Of a stretch of 64,000 bases of DNA, positions 21,406 through 31,707 are shown one piece after another. Location: assembly GCA_037176725.1 (NCBI GenBank), contig JAZBRS010000077.1, positions 3,286,001 to 3,350,000 of the forward strand. Direction: 5' to 3'. Under the pieces are notes generated by a model. That model was not told the origin of the DNA and searched no databases. It saw only the letters and a program-made list of their open reading frames with translations. Source of the DNA: Posidonia oceanica. Taxonomy: Eukaryota; Streptophyta; Magnoliopsida; Alismatales; Posidoniaceae. A program made the position numbers and the translations under genes. Numbering within the stretch: position 1 is the first letter of the stretch; each line of letters begins with the position of its first letter.

Positions 21406-22809
21406 ATGGCCCAGCGCACTGTCGAGACCCCCCTCACCCTTGCCTCGGAGGTGGTTCCCGCTCCGGCCCCTCCGGCTCCCGTTTCAAACCCCTCTGTGCC
21501 CTCTGTGACGCCAGGCTTTTCCCCTCTGTCGTCTGGGGCACCCCAGTTTGCTGTGGGACAGTGGCAGACACTCGCTCCTCCTGATCCGGTCGCCGAGTCC
21601 ATCTTGATGGCCACTTCACGTGTTCTGGAGGCACCACTGACCCCACCTTCTCAGGGTTTTGTCACTTTTGACCCCCCTTCTGCTGCGGCGGCTCTTGCCC
21701 TAGGATTCCAGTCTCCCGGACAGTCCGGATCTCTTGGTTCTGGCTCCCCGCCGGCACTGCAATTCAGTATTCCCACTGACGGGAGACCTGAAGAGCAGTA
21801 CCAGCAACTGATGGACACTATCCAGCGGCTGCAGGGTATAGCTCTATCAGTCCGCCCTCCTTCCCCTCCTGTTGTTCCTGAGGTTCCTGTGCGGCCTGCT
21901 CTCGCACACCTTGCATTGCACTCTGCACTCCCGCCTAGACCATTGTCCCAACTGCTCACGGTTCCGACGATGGGGGCACGTATTCCGCCTCTTGCATCAG
22001 CACCACACCTCACACAGCATGCACCTCTGCTACCTGGTGGCCAGTCATTCGGACTGGTGGGAGCACAGTATCTCGCAGGCCCGTCCCCCGGCACCGCCCC
22101 GGTACGGCCGCTGATGCTCCATCATCCTGCACCCACCACACAGCATACCATCTATCCTCCCCCTTTGCATCAGGCTCAGAATTCCACATGCATCCCTCCT
22201 TGCACTCCACCACAGCACGAGTATGCCGGCCATCACCTTGCGTCACCAAGCGACGTGATGGTGGATCCGGAGGAGCACCTCGGTGCGACCCAATCGGCAT
22301 ACGTGGTCCCTGCCCCCGCTGCCCCATCACCTGTAGCAGCTATTCCAGACCCCATCAACAACAGGATGGACGTTCTGGAGAAGGCACTACGTCTAGTGCA
22401 GGGCACGGACCACCAGACCTACCAGTTTCGAGACCTCTGCTGTTTCCCAGAGGCGGTACTCCCCCCGAAGTTCAAAATACCAGACTTCGAGAAGTATGAT
22501 GGTAGGGGCTGCCCCATAGCCCATCTGAAGGCGTACTGCGGTGATCTCGCCCAACTCCAGGCGGACGAGAGGTTGCTGATTCGCCTGTTCCAAAAGAGTT
22601 TGTCTGGTCCGGCCCTCAAGTGGTTTACCTCGCTTGACATGGCTACGATTAAGACTTGGAACGACCTAAGCCAGGCGTTCTTGGAACAGTACTCCTTCAA
22701 CCTCGATCTGGTCCCAAAGCGCGCGGACTTGATCGCAACCAAGCAGAATCCGGGCAAGCCGTTCGGGGAGTACGTCGGCCGCTGGCGTGCCCTTGCCTCG
22801 CAAGTTTGA
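21406..22809 (+). CDS. gag: gag of element A, N-terminal part up to an in-frame stop
   Basis: 467 codons then TGA. The ATG at 21406 is chosen because ATGGCCCAG also opens gag of B (39749) and C (41418). The first 125 residues are Pro/Ala-rich. A short helical stretch (EEQYQQLMDTIQRLQ, residues about 129-143) is followed by a long Pro/His-rich linker. From about residue 345 comes the Retrotrans_gag core (PPKFKIPDFEKYDG, LFQKSLSGPALKWF, FGEYVGRWRAL), the capsid-like domain that assembles particles. The stop (22807-22809) falls inside this core, where B, C and I have a Lys or Arg codon, so it truncates the fold. The same frame continues downstream. Read-through is possible but a simple null mutation is more likely. 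Confidence 0.85.
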   Translation: MAQRTVETPLTLASEVVPAPAPPAPVSNPSVPSVTPGFSPLSSGAPQFAVGQWQTLAPPDPVAESILMATSRVLEAPLTPPSQGFVTFDPPSAAAALALGFQSPGQSGSLGSGSPPALQFSIPTDGRPEEQYQQLMDTIQRLQGIALSVRPPSPPVVPEVPVRPALAHLALHSALPPRPLSQLLTVPTMGARIPPLASAPHLTQHAPLLPGGQSFGLVGAQYLAGPSPGTAPVRPLMLHHPAPTTQHTIYPPPLHQAQNSTCIPPCTPPQHEYAGHHLASPSDVMVDPEEHLGATQSAYVVPAPAAPSPVAAIPDPINNRMDVLEKALRLVQGTDHQTYQFRDLCCFPEAVLPPKFKIPDFEKYDGRGCPIAHLKAYCGDLAQLQADERLLIRLFQKSLSGPALKWFTSLDMATIKTWNDLSQAFLEQYSFNLDLVPKRADLIATKQNPGKPFGEYVGRWRALASQV

Positions 22810-25800
22810 GATAGGCCCTCCGACGAGGAGTCTATCGAGATCATCATAAAAGGGGCACAGCCGTCTACCGAAGCTTTGCTTAGCATCCAACCCGTCACAA
22901 CCTTCACTGCTTTGATCCGAGCTGGCACTCGCGTAGAGAGTTCGTTGCGGAGTGGCAACTTCCCCGCACTCTCTGTGCTTACCAAGCAGGCCCCCGCCAG
23001 CAACGACGGTAGTAGCAGCAGCACCATCAACAACAACAGCAATCTCAACAACAATCGTCCCAAGAGGAAGGATCCGTCGAAGCCCGTTGTTGCTTACGTC
23101 GACTCCCCCGCTACGCCCGTCCGTCTGGCGTCCCGGCCTGCCCCTCCTCAGATCTATTACGCACCTGCACCTAGGGCACACCCTACACCACAAATCACTA
23201 CCACCGCTCGACCGGTCAATCCTGCCGCACCGGTTCAGCAAGGACAATTCCAGAGGCCGAGACGGCCACCCATGGAGAAGCGGAAGTTCGCCCCACTGGT
23301 GGAACCGCTCACTGCCGTCCTCCTGAAGGTTGCGTCGCTCCTAAGATTTCCGGAGGTTCGCCCGCCACCAAACCCACTACCGCATTGGTTTAAGGCGAAC
23401 CTTTTCTGCGACTTTCATCGAAGCGTCGGGCATTCGACTGATAGTTGTTTTACTCTCCGGAATGCTATCCAGGACTTGATCGAATCGGGAACGATTGTGA
23501 TCGACACGCACGAGGCATCCACTTCTGCACCATCTCATGCACCTGCATCAGCATCTACCCCAGCTAATGTTGTCCGCCGACCCCTGCCGGAGCACTCCTA
23601 TTCAGGAGGCGCAGGGACCTCAGGAATTCACTCCTTGTTTCCTTCTGGGTCTCTCACATCTATGGTAGATCCTTCCGAGCTTATCCATGATGTTTCTACT
23701 CCCTTTCCAGTCTCTCTCTATCTTGCAGCCATCGCCGGTTCCGAGTCGGGCGTTCATATGATCCGACCGCGCGCCAGGCCGGAGCGTCCTCCTGCATCAA
23801 CCGCCATGCTTTCCCGGGCCCAAGCCCCCATACATCTCCTAGCAAGACCTCAGCCAGAGCCTCCCGTACACCTACTAGCAAGACCTCAGTTCCCACCTAA
23901 CTTGCCTTCCCAACTACCCACCTACCCATGTCCTCCTCAGCCTGTAGCCCCTCTCGTGCTCGCTGCACGCGCTCCCGTGGTTATCAACCTAACCCGAGAT
24001 ACCCATCGCGTACCCTACAGCTACGCCACAGAAATGTGTGTGGAAGTGACGCGATCGGGGAGGGTCTACCGACCTCCGGCGCCAGTAACCAGGCCTAGCC
24101 GCCCAGAACTTGCAACACCATCGCCTTTAGCCCAGCCTACAGTCCCACTACTTTCAGGCCAGCCTCTTGAATCCACCATAGCTGAACCTGTCCCTGCAAC
24201 CGCACCACCTGCTACCAAGAAATGCCAGCCTAAAGCCGACATCACATCCCAGCTCAAAAAGGTTAAGGCCGACATATCCATCTGGGACCTAATACACACT
24301 TCGGCCGAGCACCGCGAAGCTTTCCTTCGCGTGTTCCAAGCCGCCCGTGTGTCCCAAGCCATAGAACCTGCCGCCCTGGAAGGCATGGTTGGAATGATCG
24401 CGGAGCCCCAGGTCATCACTTTCACGAGTGACGAGCTGCCTCCGGCGGGGATTAATCACAATCAACCCTTGTTTGTCACGGTGCAGTACAAGAACTTTCG
24501 CATTCCCCTTGCACTGGTCGATAATGGGTCAGGCCTTAACGTCTGTCCCTTGCGAACAGCAACCAAGCTCGGATTCAAGGCCGAGGACATTACTCCGGCT
24601 GTAAAGGGAATGACAGCTTTTGATAACACTCACCACGACGCTCTAGGGATTTTGATTATTCCTCTTATCATTGGTCCGGTCACATTCGATGTGGAATTCT
24701 ACGTCGTCGACTTGGAACCCAACTTCAACTTCCTGCTTGGGCGCCCTTGGCTCCACAAGCATCAGGTTATCCCCTCAACCCTCCATCGCATGATCAAGTT
24801 CCGCCGAGGCGACGACGTTATCGTAGTCATGGCGGAGAATTTTGAGAATGAGTGGATCGAGGCGGTTTCCTCTATCTCTTCACGGACTGTCCCCTTTGAT
24901 CCTGATCTCTCGAACGCCTTGTATCGCGTTAATCGGTGCGAGCCGGTTAACTTCGTACCAGATCTTGAGCGTGTCAACTCCTTGGCCGTTCACAACAACC
25001 CCTTTCAGATGGTCGAGAACATTTGTCACAGATGGGGCTACGTCAAAGGGACACCGCTCGGGCGACATGGCCAAGGAATCGCCGAACCAATCATGGCGGA
25101 AGAACGAAGAGACAACGAGGGTCTAGGTTACGACCCTCACACCGATAAAGGCAAGCGTCCGCAAGCAAAGAATCAAAGAATGGTCATACCTCGGAGCTTA
25201 GCTAACTTTACGAGCGCAGGCATCCTGGATTCAGGCGCAGTTCGAGCCGTAGTGCCGTCAGAGCCGTGTCAAAGCCCTCCGCCACCGGAGGAGGACTGGG
25301 TCTGCGTTGAGGACTACTACTCGGACGAGGAACAGTCGGGCACAACGGGGGCAGTTCTGACTTACAACGAAAGCCAGCCCAATACAACAGCACATCAGTC
25401 GGTTTATCTGGCCACTCCTTCCACAGATCATGAGGCAGCAGTCTCGGTAGAACCCTTGGCGGATTTGGCAGTCTTTGATTCTCCTGCAGCCTTGTCAGCA
25501 ATACCAGCACTAATCCAAGCACAGTCAGTCAGTTCGCATGCAACCGTTGTTGCGTCAGTGCAACTACCACCTTCGCAGAAAGGTCAATCGCTGAGTTCAG
25601 TCAGCAGCACAGCTCACCCCTTTTCAGAGGCCGCATCACAGGCAATACAGCCAGCTCAATCAGTCATGCACCCCCTTGCCGCAGGCCGGCAACTTTCATG
25701 GCCAGATCCTATGGTATCGGAGGCCGAGCTCTCGTCGTCATCACCAGTCACGGAGAACCAGCTGAGCATCGCGGTTTCCCGGCCCTCGGGCCTGCAAGAG

Positions 25801-26617
25801 AGCATCCCTGCCCATCCTCTGACAGCAGCAGTCACTCTAGCAGCATATCCATCTGCAATTCCTCTGACTAGACCATCTGGGTCTCCCTTGCCGGGACAGT
25901 CGCAATCAGGCGCGCCCGTGAGTCAGAAGACACAAGTACCAGAGACAGTAATCCCTCTCGCAGCCGAGCCAGTGCCTCAGGCCCTCGGCGCCTACTATGT
26001 CGATTCACCTCCGGATGAGGAAGAAGAAGGGGCGGTAGAAGCCCAGGTTGATTCATGGATGTCCGATTTAGAGCTGCTTTACCAGGAACGGCTCGAATCC
26101 ATAGGAGAAGACCTGGCACGACACCAAGCCGCAGAAAGGAAAGGAAAAGCCGTGGTTACAGATCCTCCTCTACGAGAGGACTCCACCTCCATCATGGTCC
26201 TAGGAGAAAGCTCAGTGGTGTCGGGTTCCCTCAGACCCGACGAGCTCATTACTCCTCAAACTGAGGGTGGGTCCAGTTGGCTTGTACAGCATATGCCTTC
26301 CACAAGTACATTGGCAGATTCAGAAGGAGAGACACCAGCGGGTTGCACAGCAGCAGTAACAAAGCAAAGAGCAGAGTCAGTGACAGAGTTGTCGGAAGTT
26401 TCAGCGGCAGAGTCATCAGCAACATCAGTCGCAGGGTCGGCAGGGCCCTCAGTAGTGTCAGCAGGACATGCAGCAGTATCATCAGCAGCAGAGCAGACGG
26501 GAGAAGTTGTCAGAACAGAGGCCGTGCGCCGAGGATACAGAAACTCTTGAGGACATGGACCAGGTCGAGCAGTCCGAGCCGGTCAACATGTGCTACCTCA
26601 AGAAGTACTATCAGTAG
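22810..26617 (+). CDS. gag-pro: gag-protease of element A, continuation after the stop
   Basis: Same frame as 21406-22809, open to 26550. In order: end of the gag core; linker SSLRSGNFPALSVL; basic Asn/Ser-rich stretch; zinc-knuckle-like FCDFHRSVGHSTDSC (23404-23448, C-x2-H-x5-H-x4-C); Pro-rich spacer; retropepsin (LVDNGSGLN, catalytic Asp at 24520; FLLGRPWLH near 24735); G-patch (WGYVKGTPLG to GLGYDP, 25033-25140); then about 450 low-complexity Ser/Ala/Gln residues with acidic YY motifs (DYYSDEEQ, AYYVDSPPDEEEE). DNGS instead of DSG/DTG is common in plant gag-protease proteins, so the enzyme may be intact. The frame ends at 26550, but the family C-terminus (LEDMD ... CYLKKYYQ, stop 26615-26617) continues in the next frame, implying a one-base indel near 26520. 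It processes Gag in the particle. Confidence 0.85.
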
Positions 26618-27954
26618 CTGGGAGTAGCCCTTGCGGATCCTTCCTCCCACTTGTCATATCTTCACCACTTGCATGTCTTCGCATCTCTTTTCACTCTATC
26701 TACTCCCCACTTCACTTCATCCCATTTCCTACATTTCCTGACATTGCGGCACTCCTGTGCATCCCTGCTCATTCCATTCACATTCCTCATCAAATCATAC
26801 ATTGCATTCTGCCCGGTGATGAAAACCGGAGGTGCTTGCCTGCTGCGAAAGGAGTCTCCCGACCTCACCCGATGCTACTTAGATGTCTTGACTAGTGAGG
26901 GAGCCACCACTCAACGAGAGCGAGCGAAATGCCCAAACCCCTAAGGACTTACACCCTTTAGAAGAGTGCTAAGTGTTAGTCAGAGAACAGTACATATCTC
27001 AGCCTAGATGTGCGGAAAAAAGAGAGAGAAAAAGAAAGCCAAATGTCCGTACCCGAAAGACCCCAACGCCCATCTCCCCTGGGGGAGGGGACAGTGGAAA
27101 CCTGCAAGCCAAAAAAGAAAGGAAAATGGAAAAGAAAAAAGAGAGAAAAAAAAAACAAAAAGAGAAAAAAAACAAAAGGGGAATGATGGAAAAGAAAGGG
27201 GAAAGGTCCCATTCCCAAAACAAAAAAGGGAAAAAAAGGAAAAAAAGAAAAAGAGAATAAAGGCAGGCTGCGTAACCCCGCACCTCTCACATACCCCAGA
27301 AAAGAGCCAAAGCCCGGGTCGAGTCCTCCTTGCTTCCAAAATAAGAATGAGGAGAGCTCTGCACACCGGCTTTAAAAAAAAGAGAGAGGAGAGAGATAGG
27401 AGCGAGTGTAAGTCCTTGAGAGTTTGACACGGAGCCCGTCCTCTCTACACCACCACCAAACATCACCAACACCCTTTCCTCGAGTGCCACCAACAAGTTA
27501 GGAGTCGGAGTAGAGTCCGGTGAGCTAAGGACTGCTCCCTTTCCATACAGCAGGCACCAAAGCACCCCGATACTGAGGGCAAACTACACCAAATCACACG
27601 CATCTGCATTTTCCAGTCATCTCCATCCTCTCTGATCATCCTACTCCACAAAGGCTTACTCCAGCGCTGAGACAGTACCTCTACTTAGCATGCGTTGGCA
27701 CCGTCAGGCTGCGACAACCCAGGGTTCCCGACAGTCCCCGCCACATCAATAGAATGCCCTTATGCTTATACATGTTCAATTGCCATAGTCTGAATGTTTA
27801 TTGCTAAATGTGTTGCACCTATTTCGGCCAGTTTCAGAATCTGCTTTCCTATGATGGTTTTGTGCCTATATGAACTCTGATAATTCACAGTCTTGGCAAC
27901 AGGTATCTGAAGACTCTTGTGACAGTCGTCTGCCCACATCCTGCAATTTGTGCA
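26618..27954 (+). other. Spacer between gag-protease and the PMD frame
   Basis: No gene and no pol remnant. 27008-27270 is an A/G-rich low-complexity stretch; frames there are Lys-rich and spurious. 27400-27525 has donor-like strings (GAGT|GTAAGT, TCCG|GTGAGC) and 27880-27923 has acceptor-like strings (TTGGCAACAG, CTTGTGACAG) just before the PMD ATG, so a spliced PMD message is conceivable. Confidence 0.55.
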
Positions 27955-29157
27955 ATGGGATTCCCCACTCTGGTGACCCCAACCCACTGTTCTGAAATTC
28001 TGCGAGAATGGATCGGCAAGCTTACCAAAGATGACTGTGAGAAGCTACGCCTGTGGGGCATTCCGACCAAGTTGCTAAAGGCTGCTGATATAGAAGTAAG
28101 CCGCCATCTTCTGTGTGCTGCTGCACGATTCTGGAAACCAGCACACCATGTCTTCCGTTTCGGCAGAACTGAACTGACACCTACACTGGAAGAAGTACGC
28201 CGAATCTGCGGCTTTTCCAAGATCCTGGGGCCACCCATCTTCATGAGGCGTGACGGATACATCGCAGTCCTGAAACAGCTGACCGGCCTCTCTACCCAAA
28301 GTTGCCAGCAGAAGCTGATCTATACTAGCGGGCCCATGCCCCTACTTCGCCTAGCATATTTTGATGATATTGTGGAAAAGCGCACTGAACTCGGAGACGA
28401 GCTGTGGCTCCGAGGGTTTGTCACCCGTTTCCTAGGCGAGCTGGTCTTCACTCATGGCAAGGTAACAGTGGCCGTCGAGATCGCTGAAATAGCACTCGCC
28501 GTGGTGACTCACCAGATAGACCTGGCACCGGTTGTCTTGGCAGAAACCTACCGCGGTCTGGACCGCATCTCGCATCGCTGCCGCCACTTTCATGGTTGCG
28601 GAGCACTCATTCAGGTCTGGCTAGCGGCGCACACTGAGATAGACCTTCTGCACCCCCAAGTGCATGCTTTCGGGGCCTACTGCAGCAGCGGCCATGCCAA
28701 GGCAGTCAAGAGCATCAAGGAAGAGTATGAAAGGCTATCGGGACTGACGGACGACACAGTCACATGGCGCATCATTCCTTCTGCAGCCGAAGCATTCACT
28801 GTCTTCTTCAATACACGCGACATGCGTCTGGTTGTGCTACCAGGATTTACTGCGGGTGTAGAATATCACCCTATCAGAGTCATGCGCCAGTTCGGCTTCC
28901 AGCAAGACGCCTTCGTCGACAGCACAGCGCCCAAGCTCCTTCAAGAATATCCCCTCAGCACAATTGCCCCCACGAAGGAGCTAGCCAACCTGATGCAGCA
29001 TGGGGTGCGATCGACCGACATCGCTGCAATAAGAGGTGTAGGGTGTACCCCTGAGTACATCACTAAAGTGCAGGACCTCTGGCCCATTGACGAAGTCCCG
29101 CCGAGCGGTCCCTTGTTCCCTGACTCTGGAAGATCAAAGAAGGCCCGAATCAGCTAG
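27955..29157 (+). CDS. Plant mobile domain (PMD/DUF7745-like) protein carried by element A
   Basis: 400 residues from the first ATG (the frame is open from 27919 but without an earlier ATG). Residues 50-90 (ARFWKPAHHVF, FGRTELTPTLEEV, ICGF) match the plant mobile domain signature, as in MAIN/MAIL1 and the retroelement-borne DUF7745 group (usually [YW][DRK]P..H.F.F...E.TPTLEE). The rest is mixed alpha-helical with no nuclease, polymerase or zinc motif; the tail SGRSKKARIS is basic and could be a nuclear signal. PMDs are known in plant genes, in MULE transposons and in Ty3/gypsy elements; host MAIN proteins act in gene and transposon silencing, but the biochemical role is not settled. The frame is intact although gag is broken, which hints at selection or recent capture. 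It is non-overlapping, 1.3 kb after gag-protease, in the position of pol. No second copy occurs in the window. Confidence 0.85.
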   Translation: MGFPTLVTPTHCSEILREWIGKLTKDDCEKLRLWGIPTKLLKAADIEVSRHLLCAAARFWKPAHHVFRFGRTELTPTLEEVRRICGFSKILGPPIFMRRDGYIAVLKQLTGLSTQSCQQKLIYTSGPMPLLRLAYFDDIVEKRTELGDELWLRGFVTRFLGELVFTHGKVTVAVEIAEIALAVVTHQIDLAPVVLAETYRGLDRISHRCRHFHGCGALIQVWLAAHTEIDLLHPQVHAFGAYCSSGHAKAVKSIKEEYERLSGLTDDTVTWRIIPSAAEAFTVFFNTRDMRLVVLPGFTAGVEYHPIRVMRQFGFQQDAFVDSTAPKLLQEYPLSTIAPTKELANLMQHGVRSTDIAAIRGVGCTPEYITKVQDLWPIDEVPPSGPLFPDSGRSKKARIS

Positions 29158-29439
29158 AGCCATCATGCAGCTGCCACTCTATCTTCCTTTCAAGTTGTGC
29201 TGTACTCTTTGGCCTGTCACGGGCATGTAACCGACAATTCTATCAATGCAAAACTGTTTTGGGCTGGCTGTTTACATTTCAAGGCTGATCGCGCATTCTA
29301 TGCTCCTCGTCGCTCACATCCGGAGGCCCCTTGGCCCGACTGATTGCTCGCTTGACGCAGGAAAGTCCTCAGCAAAGGACCCAGGCTCCAAGACCTCCAC
29401 GAACCCGCGCCGTCCGACCTGCCACCAGACATCCCCGGC

Positions 29440-29655
29440 TGAGTCTCCTTTGGGCTGGTACCCCAAACTACTCGTCTGACAAACACGTCAGTTTTGTCCA
29501 CCCTTCGCTTCTCTCGATGCCAGGGACGTTTCGACCAACCCCTGGTATCATCCTGATACCAGGGGCATCTTTTCAGACGCCCCGCGGTATCTCATCATTA
29601 TCTCATCTCCTCTTTGCCGGCCGATAAGTCCGATATCTTATCACTTCTTTCAATC
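29440..29655 (+). repeat. Hairpin units and three-arm module, element A
   Basis: A GGTAC/CTACT-type arm pair and a GACAAA/TTTGTC pair (29448-29500), the three-arm module at 29539-29591 (CCCCTGGTATC, GATACCAGGGGCA, CGCCCCGCGGTATC), then GATAAG/CTTATC (29623-29642). The same sequence of structures as in elements I and C. Confidence 0.75.
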
Positions 29656-29935
29656 AAGCTCTCATCATTACCTCATCCCCCTTCTTTAGCATTAGCTCTC
29701 ATCATTACCTCATCCCCCTTCTTTAGCATTAGCTCTCATCATTACCTCATCCCCCTTCTTTAGCATTAGTTCTCATCATTACCTCATCCCCCTTCTTTAG
29801 CATTAGCTCTCATCATTACCTCGTCCCCCTTCTTTAGCATTAGTTCTCATCATTACCTCACCCCCCTTCTTTAGCAATAACTCTCATCATTACCTTATCT
29901 CCCTCTTTAGAAGTAGCCTCTCATCATGATCTCAT
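29656..29935 (+). repeat. 37-bp tandem array, element A
   Basis: About 7.5 copies of a 37-bp C/T-rich unit (core CTCATCATTACCTCATCCCC and CTTCTTTAGCATT), very similar to one another and so young. It is followed to 30045 by CAATCA/CACTCA simple sequence. No open frame. Confidence 0.9.
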
Positions 29936-30044
29936 CCCCTCTTATCAAGCAATCAAGCACTCATCAATCAATCATTCAGCAATCAATCATCCAGCACTCA
30001 ATCACTCATCAACCAATCACTCACTCATCAATCAAGCATTCTCA

Positions 30045-31230
30045 GGCTGATATCCTAAACTATCAACAATCAAGCACTCTCAGGCTGATATCCTAAACTA
30101 TCTACTCTCAGGCTGATATCCTAAACTATCTACTCTCAGGCTGATATTCCTAAACTATCGATCTAGGCTGATATTCCTAAACTATCGATCCAGGCTGATA
30201 TTCCTAAACTATCTATTCTCAGGCTGATATTCCTAAACTATCTATCTTCTGGCCGATCCATGGTTGGCCCGCAGTTGTGTTATACGGCTGACATCCAGTA
30301 ACTGTCCCTCGCAGTGCCGCTAGGCTGATAACCTAAACTATCGATCCAGGCTGATAACCTAAACTATCTAGGCTGATATCCTAAACTATCTATCTAGGCT
30401 GATATCCTAAACTATCCGGCATCTGCGTTATACGGCTGACATCCAGTAACTGTCCCTCGTAATTGCCCCTTCCCAGGCTGATAACCTAAACTATCTATCC
30501 AGGCTGATATCCTAAACTATCTAGGCTGATATCCTAAACTATCTATCTAGGCTGATAACCTAAACTATCGATCTAGGCTGATATCCTAAACTATCTATGG
30601 CAATTACGTTATACGGCTGATATCCAGTAACTATCCCTTGCAATTGCTCTTTCCAGTTGATAGGACTGTAAACTATCTATCTAGGCTAATAACCTAAACT
30701 ATCTAGGCTGATAGCCTAAACTATCTATCTAGGCTGATATCCTAAACTATCGATCTAGGCTGATATCCTAAACTATCCATCGCAATTGCATTATACGGCT
30801 GACATCCAGTAACTGTCCCTCGCAATGCCGTTAGGCTGATAACCTAAACTATCGATCCAGGCTGATAACCTAAACTATCTAGGCTGATATCCTAAACTAT
30901 CTATCTAGGCTGATATCCTAAACTATCCGGCACTTGCGTTATACGGCTGATATCCAGTAACTATCCCTCATGGTTTGCCCTTTCCAGTTGATAGGACTGT
31001 AAACTATCTATCCAGGCTGATAACCTAAACTATCTAGGCTGATATCCTAAACTATCTATCTAGGCTGATATCCTAAACTATCTATGGCAACCATGTTATA
31101 CGGCTGATATCCAGTAACTATCACTCACAACTGCGCCTTCCGGTTGATAGGACCGTAAACTATCGCCAGGCTGATAACCTAAACTATCGCCCTCGGCTGA
31201 TGATCCGAAACTCATCCGGTCGATAAGTCC
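30045..31230 (+). repeat. Higher-order array of GATA..CCTAAA..TATC hairpins, element A
   Basis: Short units of about 24 bp (AGGCTGATATCCTAAACTATC) carry GATA/TATC arms around a CCTAAA-type loop. They are grouped into a higher-order unit of about 150-180 bp marked by TTATACGGCTGACATCCAGT (near 30278, 30428, 30608, 30790, 30940 and 31095). In that marker the arms change together (GACA/TGTC or GATA/TATC). The 31231-31658 remainder is GC-rich single-copy sequence conserved before the polypurine tract in I and C. Confidence 0.9.
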
Positions 31231-31658
31231 GACAACTTGTCACCTCCCCGCGCGACTCCGCCCCAAACGACGGAGCCCCGCATCCTTCTGCGTCTGGGAA
31301 AAGGTCCACCTCTCCCGTCGCTCCTTTGTGGCTTTTGGCTATCCTTCTTTTCGTGGCAGGTCTGGACCTCCCGTCAAGCTCCGCGGTGCACCACAACGTC
31401 CCTCTTCAGCGTCGTCAGCATCGCCAGCGTCGCCCGCGTCGCCCGCGTCACTTCGGTCCCCCCATCGATACTAACTCTAACAGTTAACTTTTGCATTGCA
31501 TCCGCATTAGCATGCATCGCATACACTGCATCTCATCCATCTGCACCTGCACACTGCACTGCGGCAACGATCCACGATGTTCGGCGCATCCGCCGAATAA
31601 GTGGCTCACGCCGATAACAACCCTCTGCTCTCGCCGGTCAAATGGGGTGTCCCGTCAA

Positions 31659-31707
31659 CCCTGAGCAGCGGCCTCACTTCGCTCGGCCTCGCTCAGGGAG
31701 GGGCATC
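31659..31707 (+). promoter_or_regulatory. Polypurine tract and overlapping hairpin, element A
   Basis: CAGGGAGGGG (31694-31703) ends four bases before the LTR. CCCTGAGC (31659-31666) and GCTCAGGG (31691-31698) pair perfectly, with an inner GGCC/GGCC pair. In C the inner pair is GGTC/GACC, a compensated change. Confidence 0.8.

Noticed and set aside
27008..27427. Lys/Arg-rich frames (139 and 95 codons)
   Set aside because: Translation of an A/G-rich low-complexity tract in the spacer of element A.
28075..28299. Short minus-strand frames over the PMD gene
   Set aside because: Shadows of the PMD frame with no independent support.
30045..31230. CCCTAA and CCTAAA strings resembling plant telomere repeat
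   Set aside because: They are single loops separated by stem sequence, never in tandem, so not interstitial telomere.
26618..31650. Search for reverse transcriptase, RNase H and integrase motifs
   Set aside because: No YxDD-type, RNase H or HHCC/DDE pattern is seen in any frame; the only protein-like frame is the PMD gene.
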